A stretch of DNA of 64,000 nt from Fremontodendron californicum (GCA_030761205.1 JAULJL010000004.1:37544172-37608171), one strand, 5' to 3'. Counted from the stretch's first letter, positions 1-11,244 are shown. Notes: generated from the sequence alone by a model not told the origin. Numbers and translations are program-made.

Positions 1-603
1 TGAGATCGTTAACCAAACCACATCAATTGATTCACCTTTCTTTAGGTATTATCTTTGTCTGAAATTGGATGTTCTTTTGAACTTCATATAGAGATGCAGT
101 TCGAGGAGTTTACATTGATTACTTGGGCCATAATATATGCACATTTTTATGGTTCCCTTTGACCTAAAAGTTGCTTCTTAGTAATCTATTCTCAGTGTTA
201 GTAATTTACAATTTTCAGATATGATGCCATTTCTGATTCATACCACAATGACATGGAGGAAAATGGCGTGATTTGTTCAGTAGTCGACAATCTTCCAACG
301 GAGTTTGCAAAAGAGGTCCAAATACTCTCATCCTAAGCATTTTTTATCTTACTACATGAACTTCAGTTTCTATGTGCAGTAGATCTAAAGATATGTCATT
401 AGATTTTAACATGCCATTTTGATTGTGGCAAGGCTTCCGAACATTTTGGAGGGCTTCTGTTACAGTTCATTGGCAGCCTAGCTTCAACAGCAGATATAAC
501 TAAGTTACCTGATACGCTAAAGAAAGCTTGCATAGCCCATGGAGGAGCCCTCACCTCCTTATATGAATATATTCCTCGTATGAGAAAGTCTAACCGAGAG
601 TAG
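1..603 (+). CDS. 3' end of lysine-ketoglutarate reductase (LKR, LKR/SDH family), partial
   Basis: Three exons are visible: 1..45, 219..315 and 433..603, with GT-AG junctions. The first ends in IDSPFFR, the second reads YDAISDSYHNDMEENG and ends DNLPTEFAKE, and the third contains EHFGGLLLQFIGSLAST and SLYEYIPRMRKSN. These match the C-terminal part of the LKR domain of plant LKR/SDH, the bifunctional enzyme that starts lysine catabolism (lysine plus 2-oxoglutarate to saccharopine, then to aminoadipate semialdehyde). In the bifunctional protein the conserved RMRKSN segment runs on into a linker and the SDH domain. Here a TAG at 601..603 follows RMRKSNRE directly and no SDH sequence follows within the window. 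The locus therefore encodes either a monofunctional LKR or a truncated copy. The 5' part lies outside the window. Confidence 0.85.
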
Positions 604-1048
604 GCTTTTGGTGTCCTTTACAGGGTTCTTGTTGGATGTGTCAACTTCTAGCAACTCGTTCGCCAATCCATGTACTTAGAAAAATAATCTTTGCTTTGCT
701 AACTCTCAAGCAAGTTTGATGTGATCTCTGATTAGTAATTAATAGTACTATTCTTGTAACTTCTCCTAGATTGAATGTAATATGAAGAATTGAATTATGA
801 GGTTCAATGACCAATTTACCAGACTATCAAGTGCTTGCTCAGATTTAATCCATTTAGTTTTGGGTACAAAATAGAAATACACTGCCTTTTCTGAGGTACA
901 TGAAATACATTCAACTACCATATAACTTATTACTAAACTCATGGTCATGGAACAAGTTGATTCAAAATGTCAACAAGAGCAAAGGAAAACTTGACGATAA
1001 TACTCTTATTCTGAATCACAGAGAATCTTAAACTTCAGCCATTACTGA
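604..1048. other. Intergenic gap between two convergent genes
   Basis: This spacer separates the 3' ends of the LKR gene (+) and the pectin methylesterase (-). It should hold both 3'UTRs. The small open frame on the minus strand near 766..948 has no recognisable domain. I see no other feature. Confidence 0.5.
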
Positions 1049-3330
1049 TCAAAGATCAAGAGAGAAAGGAAAACCCGTGGTGTTTAACCAATTATCGCCT
1101 GCAATAAAATTCCGAGCAGTATAGATTTGCGCCTCTGTTACGTTTGTAATCACGCTATACCCCTTCCATGTAACCCTGTTTGACGTCCCAGCACCAGGCC
1201 CAGTGTTCTGATACTCCCGATATGTCAATGTGTCTAATGCAAAATCTCCATCCCATGGGAACCAACCAGCTGGATGAATAATATCACTTATATCAGATTG
1301 CATGATAACAGTCCTCGAATATCGCTTCCATGGTCTCCCTAAATAAGAAGAAAAATTGGCCTTAACGGCTTGTAAATCTGAGGTTGCACCAATCCTGCAT
1401 TTCTGGATCACAATTCCAGTGTTTTGGTTAGGGTCATCGCGACCTTGTGCTGTGACCATGTTCCTTTGGCCTGGATTGGGTCGACGAGCATGAATGTCAC
1501 AGTCTTGGAACACTGCTGCTGCATTTCCAAATATGAAGTCCACAGTGCCTGCTATAATGCATTTTATATAGAATTGGCGAAGGCTGTGTACATAGAGAGT
1601 GTCCTGGTATGCTAACATGTCACAACTGTAGAATGCTGATAAGTCTGATCCTACACGCAGCGCCACTGCTTGGTGCTTTGATGGTCCAGCCGTGTTCTGA
1701 AATGTTATGTCCCTGGCCAGGAACCCGTCCCCTACCGCAGCTGCAATAATGGAGATATAGAAATAGTTAAAATTTCAAAATCTTAAAGGGTTTTCAGATA
1801 GGCAAATGAGGACGCCCCTTTTGAGTTTGAAATTTGAATTGCTACTCCCTCCAGAATTGCCTATCCGGTTATCCAGATCCCACACGACATACGTCACGTC
1901 ATTCTGGGACTTCAGAATTCAATTTCTGACAGATATTATTATCAAACCAGCTGGATACCGTGAAGACAGCCACATTGGCCAGACCTAAAGTCTTCGCCTA
2001 AGCCTATATGAAAAGTAACATCAGATACTCCATTTTCCCACAATCTATTCCCCCCCCCCCCCCCCCCGGTGTCCTACGAAAACAAATTGTTTTACTTTTG
2101 GCACTCCTAAATAATTCGGGTTGAAAATCCCAAAAACAAATTTAAAATTAAATGGCATGTTCAACTTCAACATCATTCAAAATTTCAAACAGATTACTCA
2201 CCAACAGTGGAAGAGTTGAAAGTGGTGCTGCCATCAACAACATTTCTGCTAGCAGTGATGATGGTATTGACCTTCCCATCTCCCACAAACATGAGATTGC
2301 TTTTCCTCCTTGGCACATCCACGTTTTCCCTATACACTCCAGCTTTAATCTTTATAATGTATCTCCTGGTGCTTCTCTCCGGTGCAGCCGCCACCGCCTC
2401 AGACACCGTGAGGAAGTCACCGCTGCCATCAGCGGCCACGGTTACATTAGGAGTAACTGTTGTCGCTTGTAGCAGTCTCCTATCTCCCGCAGACAACCAT
2501 TCAGGCCATTCTGTTTCGTCTTGCTCCTCAAGTTGCCTCCCTGATGGGTAACCCTGGCTTGCCATGTCGGTGTCTGTCAAGTTCTTGATCATTGCCAGGG
2601 CATTGCTACACATATGGAACACATGCATCTGCCCATCTAATAACGCTTGCCTCACCTTTTTAAATCACGACAATGCAGTCATTAATTAGTTAGTCAAAAC
2701 GGTAACTGATCAGAAACACAAATTTTAACTCGTAAGATTGAGAAAAACCTTTTTATCAGCACGATCGTGAGAAAATCCATCAAGACAAGTTTCTTGGTTG
2801 GTCATTGCAGCACTAAGAAGGCTCTTGAGATCATCAGCATGTTGCGAAATGGACTTGTTGAAATTTGGGTAGTCACTGAGATCTTGTTCAGCTTTAAAGA
2901 GCTCATCCAAAGTTTCATCGACCAGTTCAAGACAGTCATTAAGGGCAGTCTTTTCGCGTTTCGTGAGGCTCTTCTTCCCGTTGCTGATGAGCTTCTTGAT
3001 GGATAAATAGTTACTCTGGACAGCCGTTACCGTCAAGTTCAATGACATTTCTATCACATCCTTGGGGTTCTTGATCTTGGTCTCAGCATCTGGGGCTGCA
3101 GAGATTGTTGAGAAGCATAACTCTGGGTATAATGTGGAGCTACAGGAAGATTTGATGATGGAGTGAGCTGCATTATTGCTGTTGTCGTAGCTAGATTTCT
3201 TTTTGGAAACGGATACGGTGGTGGCAATGCTAACTACAGCAGTAACCAGAAGGATAGACGCAAAGAGAGCCAAGAAAAGTTTTTTCTTGCTGTGGGATGC
3301 GACAAATCCTGCACCACCGGAGATAGACAT
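1049..3330 (-). CDS. Pectin methylesterase with N-terminal inhibitor domain (type II PME)
   Basis: The exons are 3330..2749, 2655..2202 and 1740..1049, giving 575 residues, normal for a type II PME. Residues about 15-40 form a hydrophobic signal-anchor after a KKK cluster. Residues about 55-210 form the PME-inhibitor (PMEI) domain, with its conserved cysteines. A GDRRLLQ subtilase processing motif (RRLL at 253-256) separates it from the catalytic domain. That domain shows the family blocks GVYRE, QAVALR, YQDTLY, GTVDFIFGNA (catalytic Asp) and YLGRPW. The enzyme demethylesterifies homogalacturonan in the cell wall, and the pro-region keeps it inactive until cleaved in the secretory pathway. 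Frame and motifs are intact. The second intron carries an 18-C homopolymer. A LINE sits about 210 bp upstream of the ATG. Similarity to Arabidopsis PME32 (At3g43270) is inferred from neighbourhood. Confidence 0.96.
2050..2067. repeat. Poly(C) tract of 18 bases in PME intron 2
   Basis: An uninterrupted run of C lies in the PME intron. On the PME sense strand it is poly(G), prone to slippage and to quadruplex formation. A second run of 16 C lies at 9613..9628. Confidence 0.9.
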
Positions 3331-3485
3331 TTCGAAGCTATGGCTAGAGTTGGAGGGCTTGTTGATCCGTGAAGAAATCTTAGGGGGAGAGAAGATAAAT
3401 GAAATACTACGGGATAAAGACTTGTCAGTTCAATACTTTACTTACTAGTAGCTGTAGCGTGTAGTACTATTGAAAATGTCGACCA

Positions 3486-3493
3486 CATATTTA
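3486..3493 (-). promoter_or_regulatory. Candidate TATA box of the PME gene
   Basis: On the minus strand the sequence reads CATAAATATG about 155 bp upstream of the PME ATG. The position is consistent with a TATA box. The LINE insertion lies about 50 bp further upstream, so the core promoter is probably intact but upstream elements have been displaced by about 0.8 kb. Confidence 0.45.
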
Positions 3494-3550
3494 TGGCGAG
3501 ATTCAGATGCCACAGTCTAAAGAACAGTGGCAGAGGAAGCTGGGGTTATT

Positions 3551-4328
3551 GGAGCTTACTGGAAAAAACTCTTAAAATTGAGGTACTTGGCCAACCAGTT
3601 CATTAGCCATCAAGATGGAAGATGGATTTGGAAATTTCATGTAACCATATTCTCAGCTGCAAAAGTGTGGCAGGATATTAGACCAAAGAAGCAGAAGGTT
3701 AAATGGGATCGACTTTTGTGGTATTCTTATCATATCCCTAAACATTCTCTTATTTCCTGGATGACCATTTTGAACAGATTGCCTACATGCATGAGACTTC
3801 TAAACTGGGAGTTCGAGATTGATGTGACTTGCAAGCTTTGCCACTCTGAACAAGAGACCCGGGATCACTTGTTCTTCGAATGTAACTTCTCCAAATCTGT
3901 TTGGTTGCAGGTAATGCAGTCATGTCAGTTGCAAGTACAGAGTTGTAGTTGGAACAATGTGCTTGAATGGGCTGTGCAGAAGCTCAAAGGTAGATCATTG
4001 CTTACAACTATTCTCAAGCTTGCTTGGAATGCAACCATTTATCACGTCTGGAAAGAAAGGAATCGAAGGATACATGGAAGTCCCTGCAAGTCTCCATTGC
4101 AGGTTTTTGAAACCATTAAAGAGGAGATCAGATTCAAGTTGGTAGGCTTAAAAAACTTAGAACTTGATAATGTAAATGCTAACCTTTGTATTGATTGGGG
4201 CTTAAGCAATTCTATTTTTCTTTCATTGATGTAAAGTTATCTGAGTAGCTTGTTTTTCAGTTTTGATGTAGCAGAGATATTCTCTGCTTTTTTGATATAT
4301 AAATTGACACTTATCCAAAAAAAATAAC
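3551..4328 (+). mobile_element. 5'-truncated LINE (non-LTR retrotransposon) with 11-bp target-site duplication
   Basis: The insert carries only the C-terminal part of a LINE ORF2. The frame ends at 4234 and contains the reverse-transcriptase zinc-binding domain (zf-RVT) with CKLCHSEQETRDHLFFEC, then a WKERNRRIHG block typical of these tails. Downstream come a short 3'UTR and an A-rich end (AAAAAAAATAAC). The direct repeat CTGGGGTTATT occurs at 3540..3550 and 4329..4339 and marks the target-site duplication. The open frame starts at 3527 in flanking DNA, so its first eight residues are a chance read-in. The element is a dead-on-arrival copy of 778 bp. The perfect duplication suggests fairly recent insertion. 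Confidence 0.9.
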
Positions 4329-4339
4329 CTGGGGTTATT

Positions 4340-5269
4340 TTTATTTTGTTTGTTTTCATTAAAGACATTGTCTCTTGGTTGATGTCGTTACAATTTTACT
4401 TTTCATTTAACCAGGAGGTTTCAAGAAAAAGTAATATTGACCATCATATTGCTATATTTATAGAGTATTAAATAACTTCATATATATTAACTTTCTTTTT
4501 ATTTTATTTTTTTATCTTTTTATACAAAATTTTAAAACATTAATTATATTATTGATGATGGAAATTGTGTTTTCTACTTCGAAATTTTTTATGTAAAATG
4601 TTTTCTACTTTTAATTGTTAACAGTTTCGAAAACCTAAAGGGCTCATGGGGTGACGGGATCTTCGAAAGTAACCAAGTCTGCTCTGTTACGTCAGAAAAC
4701 AATGTACTAATGTTTATAAAGGATTACTATTTTTAATATGCAACGGTAACTGACATTAGGACACATGTGCTCGTTTTGGGAGATCAGTGGGAAGACTCTC
4801 AAATTATTTTTTATTTTCTATTTTTCAAATTGAGAAACTTTACTGTGGTTTTGAATATTCATTTCCTTATAATGTCTCTGTCTTTTAGCATCATATAATT
4901 TGCCTCCGGAAACTTCATGGTACTTTTGAATTATTAAAATATAATGGTGTTTAAAGAAAAAGTAACCATTTTGATCTTTAATTATCCAATTAGAAATAAT
5001 TTTATAATTGAAAAATTACTCGCTTAAGTTTTATAATTATATGTAAATTTTGATATAAAGTAATACTGATTATAATAATTAAGATTAAAATTTACATAAA
5101 ATGTATATTAGCTACAGTCAGCTAGACAATACTCAATAGTAGCATCTAAAATGAATTTGTGCAATTGAAATTTGAAAAATAAATAAAAATAAGTGACCAT
5201 ATAGAAACTTTATTCTTTAAGATATAATATTTGATTAATTAAAGGCATATATCCCATTCATGTAAATGA
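4340..5269. other. AT-rich intergenic DNA
   Basis: The DNA is strongly AT-rich, with scattered poly-A and poly-T tracts and no coding pattern in any frame. No repeat with clear ends was recognised. Confidence 0.5.
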
Positions 5270-6780
5270 ATAGGGTTATTTAGGACGAGTGGTGGGTCAC
5301 TAGTCAGGCCAGGTTAGCGAGTCGGACACAGACTGGTCCAGGCCTTAAATTACCCATCCATCCGTATAAATGACCAAATGCCCATTGTAGTAGGGACCAT
5401 TATCTAACATGCTAAGTGTCACGGTCCGTGCGTTTTCTTAACCGAAACAACACGATCGTGCTGCACCAAGACTACTCCTAGTCGGGATCAGTCTTTCTCG
5501 GGTCCATTTTTCTCATGGACAACCGACGATTTCTTTCGTAGCCCACTTAAGAGCCTTTCATGGCTCGGCCTTACTAGGCCGCACGCCCGATACTCAAGTC
5601 ATCTAAGGAGGACACCAACTCCCGTTATGTAATCGGCACAATTGCCCCCAAAAGGCCCCGAGCGTGCACCTACCCTTGAGGTCCACATAAGAGGATCTTA
5701 GCCCCACTTCTCTTAGGATCTTGCATCCTAGCATGGTGAGAACCCAACACCATGCTCGAGTGCCCGCATATACGCCTCGAAGCTCTCGTGCCTTGAACCC
5801 TGAGGCACAACTCAATTGCTGGACTGACACCAGCAAAGAGCCACACTAGGCTCAACTCGTTGCCCACGAGGGTCACTCTTAGGCCATGATCCTAGCCTTG
5901 TTCCTGGCTAGTTCCACACATGATGGACACCCAACATCATGTTCACGTCTCAATGCTCAAGTGTGCTACCCCAGCTCCAGCACACTTGCACATTTGCTAT
6001 CGATAAGCCACACGGGACTAGTAGCTTGCCTGCCTGCTAGCCTACTTGTCCTACAATCTCATCTCGATGCCCCTCCTACGCAAGTACCATCGCATGATTC
6101 CAAGCAACACTCTGGACTTTGGGCGGAGGAGCCCGTAGGGCATAGCAATGCTATGGTCTGAACCCCGCACTTGAAGCGACTAGCGCGATACGAGACCCGC
6201 TGGCCTCGAACCGTCATCGTGATTACCTTGTCCCAAAGAAACACCGTGCCATTCTTTGACCCCGATGCTCACCCACCTAAGCACCACATGTGCTTTGGAG
6301 TAGCTCACTTGCACCAAGCAAGGCCCCGCTCGCTTGCTAGGTGAGTGGGTGGTGAAGAGCTGACACCGATCGTCCTCCTATAAAGAGTTTATGAGCTTTA
6401 AGGGCTCTGCCGCCAGTAACCTTTGGGATGTCTGAAATGGGGACACTTTTTCCTCCAAGCATATCCAAAGCCAACTCAAGGCACAATGGTCTTCCCCTAG
6501 CTCCCAACGTTGCTACCATTCGTCTCGATACTACACCAACCCACTCAAATACTTCCGCACGTGGCTCACCCGAGAATGCTCACTAGGCTGATTGACTCCA
6601 AGGTGTCCACAAGTCTGCCTGTTCCAAGGCCCGTGCCACTCTCGGCACCATCAGGGATCACCTATCCCATGGACAAAGTCTAGTCCGATGCTCCTCATCG
6701 GGGTAGTCATGATGACACCAAAGCATGCCGATACCAAACCATGACACTAAGGCTGAACCCTTGGTAATTGATGGGATTCT
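5270..6780. repeat. GC-richer non-coding repeat of unknown class
   Basis: Composition changes abruptly from AT-rich flanks to near-balanced sequence, with only short unconvincing frames on both strands. Near the left edge is CTAAGTGTCACGGTCCGTG (about 5409) and near the right edge is CCATGACACTAAG (about 6740). The latter read in reverse is CTTAGTGTCATGG, so the edges form a weak terminal inverted match. No reverse transcriptase, integrase or transposase motif is visible and no clean target duplication was found. It could be a solo LTR, a non-autonomous DNA element or a decayed retroelement. Confidence 0.4.
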
Positions 6781-7347
6781 CTTCTTTTCTTTTTTCGTTT
6801 GGTAATACTAATTACTAAATAACATGAAATTGCACAAATAAATAGAAATAGTGGTTGGTCTCCCCTTCTGGTTGATTCACCCAGAAGAATAATAATCCCA
6901 AATTTTTCTGCACTATCAAATGTTCATGGCTATGAAAAAATCAGATTAGATTGATCGATTAAATTGATTCAATCGAAAACCAATAAATTATCCGATCTAA
7001 TAAGATATAAAATTAAAATATCTCAAACCGATAAAAAAAATCAATTTCTTTTAATTTTTTTAAAAATTATTTTAGTAATTGATGACATTTGAAACTTAAA
7101 CTTCTTATTTTTATATTAAAAACCACAATATTAAATCAAACACGTATTTTTTATTAATTATTTACTATATTTAACATAAAATTATTTTTAAAATATTTAA
7201 ATTTCTAATTAAACTGATCGATCCGACCAATTAGACCAAAAACCGAAAATCTGATCGATTTGATCTCTAATTTGGTTTTTTAACCTTATGGTATGACAAA
7301 CAATTCAGAATACTATATATGAAGTGGGAGTCTCAACAGAGTCCATC
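6781..7347. other. AT-rich spacer with a decayed palindromic repeat
   Basis: From about 6930 to 7290 both ends carry GATCGAT/AACCGA/CAATCGA words in inverted orientation (for example GATTAGATTGATCGATT and CTGATCGATTTGATCTCT). This resembles the hAT-like CGGTT-type MITEs at 12799 and 60790, but is too decayed for its ends to be placed. No coding sequence is seen. Confidence 0.35.
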
Positions 7348-10300
7348 TTAAAGGATAGTAGAAGTAAGAATCCAAGTGGCTATTTGTTGCTCCGCTTCTT
7401 CCCAGTTATGTACTTTAGTCACCAAAGGATGTTGTTGATTGATTGACTCTGTCTTACACCAAGGATATGAATTCTGATAATCAAAAAGCAGAACTCTTAT
7501 TCCAGCTTGAGCACACTCAGCAGCATATCTTGGGTTATCATCTATTAGAATCTTGGCTCCTAACAACCTGCAAGAGAAACAACTCATCAAGAAAAACTTG
7601 TCGTCGACCATAAGTTTCTCCAAGGTATTAATAGTTTTTCTGTGCCATGAACAGGTTCGAGGTTGTTGTGAGTTTGTTGCCTGCTAGTTGCCAGTCCTAT
7701 GAAGCACGGACATTTCTATCAGGAAAGTGTCCATGTGTCGGACACATATCCGACATGGATACTGTTCTGATACGACGGAATACATGTCAGACACACGAGA
7801 ACACGTCAAAAAAACAAAATCATACACGATCAAAACATGATCAAGACATGGCTGGACATGCGATAAAGGTTTTTTTTTGTTGCATTTTTCTCCCAAATAT
7901 GAAATCAACAATGAGCAATTTGATTCTAATAGAATTTTTAAGATTCAGAATTTTAAATGTAAAGTATCAATTTTACATTTTTATTGTACACTATTATATA
8001 AAAAAATATTTTTTTATTCTCGTGTTTTGTTGTACCCATATCCTAATTTTTTAGAAATTCTCATATCATCGTGTTCGTGTCGTATCGCACTCGTATTGCA
8101 TATCCGTGCTTCCTAAGTTGACACATTGTTGTAGCAAATATGCGCATTGAGGCAATTGTCTCAAAAAAACGCTGCTACATTTAGATCATAAATAAAGAAA
8201 CAATTGCAGTTAGATTATTAGAAAGTGATTAATGGATGAAAAAAGAAAGCTGAATATTAAAAGCATCCAGAAGCAAAATGTTAAGGCCTAAGGCTTATGG
8301 GCATACCGGCAAATTTCTGACTTAGGTTTAGAGTCGCCATCAAGAGCAAAATGGTTGCCAAAGTGAATCTCCTGGAAAAGTCCAGGATAGTGCTTCTCTA
8401 ACCACTCAATTGTATGGTCCTTAATCACATGTTGCCGAGACCTACTCATACATATATGAAAGACCTGCTTAGTGCACAGACCAGAAGTAAAGGCAATTAT
8501 TAAGGAAGAATAGTAAGCATAAACATACGTTACGACTGATAGGTTACAAAATCTTGATAACTTATGAAGCACCCTCTGAGCACCTGGGATGGGGTGGATA
8601 CCTTTCTTGAAATATGGTGTCTTGAAGAACTCATGAACACGGATATCGGCTGTCAAAACAAAAACAGGGGTATGTTCTGATGTAATCCTTAGCCAAAACA
8701 AACTCCAAATAATTGAAAAGTTTCTCAGAAAGGATAATAAAACATTCAGCACTTTGTAAAATGTAGAATCATCAGCAGGTTTTGCACAAAATTTACAATC
8801 CATACATGTTAAACTTAAATCTGATATCTTTTTCCATTTTTCCAATGAAAGAAAAAATCTTTAAATCACTTTCTATTATGGATCCACTTTGTCTATTTAT
8901 TTAAAATTGGAATATCAAAGAACAAACCCACAAAAGACTCCACTTAGGTTGATAACTTTTTATGTAGTCATTAAAAGCAAATGAACATTTACATTTCATC
9001 CAAAACAAACTCAAAGAATTTGATGAATTACTAAATGCTTTTTGTCACATGAATTTATCAAATTATCGAATAAGGAATCAATCAGGATGTGTAGTGATAC
9101 CTTCATCACGGGAACAGTTCCATATCTGTAACAAAGATGCATTAGAATACATATCAAAGAAACATAACCAACTTCCGAAAAACAGCTGACTACCAAAAGC
9201 AGAAAACTATATGAAAACAAGTAAAACTACTAAAGAGGAAGGATCCGAACCACAGAGTAAACTATCAAGTAGGTTAGTGCAATTTGAACATGGAGGCAAA
9301 TCCCATCTCCCATTATTAACCAGAATGACACCAGTACTCACCTATATTGATCCGACTCTTTATTTTTCTTAAAATACCTGTGTTTGACACCCGTGTCCGA
9401 CACATATTCGGACATAGGTATGAAGATATGACCCTCCAAGGACCCTCCAAATACATGAAAAAATTTAGAAAAAATTAAATATACCCGTGTCGGACACATA
9501 CCCGAATCCGAATAACATAATTACTCACAACTTGTAGCTCAAATGGCTAGCAGCATTCACATAGAAACTATTCACACGCAAAAATAAAACAAAAGACTGA
9601 ACTCTGCTGCAACCCCCCCCCCCCCCCCAAAACTCAAGTCAGCAGCTAACACCAAATAATTTCAAAGATCTTCATGGCACAAAAATGAGCCTTTTACACT
9701 TAAGCCTCGTTTAGTATTGCTTCTGACACAGTTTTTGAGGTTAAAAGCTGCTTTTCACCGCAAACGCAATGCTAAACAGATAAAAAAAATTGGCTTGAAA
9801 TCATGGTTTGAAAAGCCAAACCAAAAAGCCAAAAAAATATAACTTTTGGGCTTTAAAAGTTGACTTTTGGATAAAATGACTTTATTATCCTCACATCTCT
9901 ACACTTTTATTATTTTAAACATTTTTTTTTTGACATTTCAATTTCTTACAACACTTTTTCACACTTTTTCACAGCAATGCTAAACATTTAAAAAATTTTA
10001 AACCACACTTTTTCACCACACTTTATAAACACGCTTTTTCTAACTCGAGCTTTTTCTAACTCGAGCTTTTTCCAACTCGAGCTTTTTCCAACAGCAATGC
10101 TAAACTAGCCCTTAGTTTTTCCTAGACAACGCTTTTGCCAGCCTTCCTTGCTCAGGGAAGAGCCAGTTTTTCTTTCTTCCTTCTTTGGGTCTTCACTTTC
10201 TCGTAAAATTAGCTCTAATCCTCTTTAATTCCACTTAATAAAATTCAACACTAATTGAATAAAAAGGGGCTAATTATACTTGACTTCTTGAATTCTTTCT

Positions 10301-10939
10301 ACTACTCTTCACAACCAAACAAAAATTAAAAATTCATGAAAAAAGTCTTACCTTGAAAAACTCGTAAACATGGTACTCTGAAACTGAATGGTTCAACGAA
10401 TAGCGATCCGTTATAAATCTGTTCAAGGCCGACACAAAGTTCCCCAGTACTGCTTATACCAGAAAACAAGGAAAATCAATAATTGCAATAAAAGAATACT
10501 TAAAATTTCCCCCAAGAAAAAAGCAAGGAGAAGAAATAGAAAAAATTGTACCTTCGTCGACATCGACAGCAACCGCAATTTTTTCAGGCAAAGGCTTGTC
10601 GAGGAAGTCAAGAGGGTTCCCTCTTTGACACGCGCCACGAGTATCAGTCGCCGTCTTCGCCATTTTCTGGGGTTCATTATGGCTAATGATTTCTAAATCA
10701 CGCGCCAATTGGGGAGCAAAGTCGCGTGCTTTCTGATCCCAAACTCTATGTGAATCCTCGAAACAACTTTTGAGAGTCAAATTTAAGCCAGCGACCGGCT
10801 TGTTAAACTTAAAACCGCCGCCGACATTGTAATTTTCGAGCGAGTCGAGTTTGCCGAGGAACTGGAAGCAACGGCGTTGGTCGTTGGGCAATGTGTGGAG
10901 CTGTCCGAAAAACGAATCGTTACGAGCTAAAAACGCCAT
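7348..10939 (-). CDS. HAD-superfamily phosphatase/5'-nucleotidase-like gene carrying a one-base frameshift
   Basis: Six exons assemble at 10939..10552, 10450..10352, 9125..9101, 8649..8529, 8441..8307 and 7567..7348. The N-terminus is MAFLARNDSFFGQ. Exon 1 ends in VAVDVDE, and across the junction this becomes DVDEVLG, HAD motif I with the nucleophilic and acid/base Asp. Later exons give GIHPIPGAQRVLHKL, NLSVVT (motif II region), KPKSEICR (Lys of motif III) and ILIDDNPRYA (motif IV acidic pair). The family is the NT5C/HAD-like hydrolase group; the substrate is unknown. Exon 3 is a 25-nt microexon (IWNCSRDE). Exon 2 is 99 nt where 98 would keep frame: the stretch GGGGAAAC just after DVDEVLG has one base too many, so the conserved continuation (FVSALNR, YHVYEFFK) sits in another frame. 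This is a real null allele, a pseudogene, or a homopolymer sequencing error. Confidence 0.85.
7698..8118. repeat. Dispersed inverted-repeat element with TGTCCGACAC words
   Basis: The ends carry CCTATGAAGCACGGACAT and, in inverted orientation, CTTAGGAAGCACGGATAT. Inside are many GTGTCGGACAC/TCGTGTCGTA words shared with the shorter elements at 9342, 24974 and 58164. The element lies between the HAD exons at 7567 and 8307. I could not find a clean target duplication. It is probably a longer or diverged relative of those hAT-like MITEs. Confidence 0.5.
9342..9520. mobile_element. hAT-like MITE, 179 bp, in a HAD-gene intron
   Basis: Terminal inverted repeats read CTATATTGATCCGACTC and, from the other end, TATGTTATTCGGATTCG. 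The interior has the paired words GTGTCCGACACATATTCG and CCCGTGTCGGACACATAC. Flanks GTACTCAC (9334..9341) and TTACTCAC (9521..9528) match at 7 of 8 positions, the 8-bp duplication typical of hAT elements. It belongs to the same family as the copies at 24974 and 58164. Confidence 0.75.
9703..10112. mobile_element. MITE with GTTTAGTATTGC/GCAATGCTAAAC termini (copy 1)
   Basis: The left end reads AAGCCTCGTTTAGTATTGCT and the right end, in reverse, AAGGGCTAGTTTAGCATTGC. Internally CGCAATGCTAAACAGAT and CAGCAATGCTAAACATT repeat the terminal word. A second copy lies at 54716..55087. A short TTA-containing flank would suit a PIF/Harbinger element, but the exact ends are uncertain. It sits in an intron of the HAD gene. 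Confidence 0.6.
10033..10092. repeat. 16-bp minisatellite, about 3.75 units
   Basis: Units of GCTTTTTCTAACTCGA start at 10033, 10049, 10065 and 10081. The last two units have C for T at position 9 (CCAAC instead of CTAAC). It is an internal expansion near one end of the surrounding MITE and is absent from the copy at 54716. Confidence 0.85.
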
Positions 10940-11244
10940 GAAACTATCTTTTCCATGAAGAAACGAACACTGCTGCTTTGCTTATTTAACATAACGAAGT
11001 TTTTCACATTCCAACTCCCCCCACAAAGATGGAACGAAATAATGATGATTTTGCGGCAAAAAAAAGAAAACGAAAAAAGAAAGAAAGTAGTTTTTTATTT
11101 ATTTGGAGGAACGGAAAACAGGAAAAGGAAGAAGGAGAGGGAGAGACGGAAGAAAATCCTAGTATTGGGTTGCGCGGCAAAACCAACTTATATAATGATA
11201 ATAAAAAAATAATAGAGAGAATATATATATATATATATATATAA
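10940..11244. other. Upstream region of the HAD gene
   Basis: This is the presumed 5'UTR and promoter of the HAD gene (-), purine-rich on the plus strand (GAAAA and GGAGAGGGAGAG tracts) and ending in a (TA)n run at about 11221..11242. The short open frames here are low-complexity by-products of those tracts. Confidence 0.4.

Noticed and set aside
3527..3550. First residues of the plus-strand frame ending at 4234 as a genuine protein N-terminus
   Set aside because: They lie outside the LINE, within and before the target-site duplication, so the ATG is a chance read-in.
5409..6753. A definite DNA transposon with terminal inverted repeats
   Set aside because: The inverted match is only about 11-13 bp with mismatches and no target duplication could be found; kept as an unclassified repeat.
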